64,000 nt of DNA from Tretioscincus oriximinensis. Lineage: Eukaryota > Chordata > Lepidosauria > Squamata > Gymnophthalmidae. A model generated the notes under the pieces. It saw only the letters and a program-made list of their open reading frames with translations, was not told where the DNA came from and ran no database searches. The stretch spans positions 770,968 to 834,967 of the forward strand of contig JAJVDF010000136.1 of NCBI GenBank assembly GCA_022410635.1, read 5' to 3'. Position numbers and translations under genes: made by a program. Of the stretch, positions 63,711-64,000 are shown one piece after another (position 1 is the first letter of the stretch; the number at the start of each line of letters is the position of its first letter).

Positions 63711-64000
63711 GTTCTTAATGAGAATTGTCTTAGTTTTCACTATTTTTATGAAGACGTTCCACTTCTATGACGAGAACGCACAGTGGGAAGGCTTTACAGA
63801 CATNTTTGCACACTGTCTGAATTGGACTGGACCGCATTATTTTTCCTGTTAAGAGTTATTCTTTTCCATACAAACACACACAAAAAACCAATTGATTCAG
63901 CTGAATCGTGAAAATACAAAAATCCCCAAAGCTAGACAAAAGCATGTATTCCTCTTCCAATTGGTACAGGCAAAGAAAACCAGAGGCGGTTTTCCTTTAG

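Noticed and set aside
48269..64000. Search for the ADGRL3 exon encoding TM1-TM4
   Set aside because: No segment resembling VEVFESEHSRRKYFY or YRSYGTDK was found; the exon presumably lies beyond 64000.

Overview
The window is vertebrate nuclear DNA, almost certainly from a non-avian reptile and most likely a squamate. It is intron-rich and packed with a mixed repeat fauna: CR1 and L2-like LINEs with the typical reptile (ATTCTATG) end, three tRNA-derived SINE families, L1 remnants, Penelope-like elements, and hAT, Tc1 and Tigger-like DNA elements. The species call is inference from repeat composition. I see no prokaryotic gene, CRISPR array or complete autonomous transposon.

The only host gene I can support is ADGRL3 (latrophilin-3), an adhesion GPCR on the minus strand. 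Five coding exons read from right to left: 48268-48202 (ECL2 into TM5), 38119-38028 (rest of TM5 and the third intracellular loop), a 27-nt cassette microexon 24673-24647 (nine residues in that loop), 12646-12478 (TM6, ECL3, TM7) and 2927-2802 (start of the cytoplasmic tail). All have AG/GT splice sites and compatible phases. Introns are about 10.1, 13.4, 12.0 and 9.6 kb. The 7TM exons upstream of 48268 and the rest of the tail downstream of 2802 lie outside the window.

The introns are a layered record of insertions. Region 1-12 kb holds SINEs, CR1 ends, a short Penelope-derived unit and a long hAT MITE. Region 12.6-24.6 kb holds two Tigger-like MITEs (one lies just before, in 9.6 kb intron), a duplicated SINE, an interstitial telomere-like tract, and a Penelope inverted dimer. 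Region 24.7-38 kb holds CR1, L1, a Tc1 MITE and a 96-bp Penelope unit. Region 38-48 kb holds an L2-like end, two minisatellites and a 350-bp fold-back element. Region 48-64 kb holds the most informative Penelope copy (ORF C-terminus followed by the terminal hammerhead-like region), purine tracts and an L2-like LINE split by a MITE.

The most interesting system is the Penelope-derived set: short units, some flanked by 11-15 bp direct repeats, that carry a hammerhead-ribozyme-like core at or near their 5' end. One copy keeps the core bases expected for cleavage; most others share the same substitution beside the cleavage site. Other strong observations are the ADGRL3 microexon, a hAT MITE family in which five of six copies retain matching 8-bp target duplications, and the shared 3' tail of one SINE family and an L2-like LINE.
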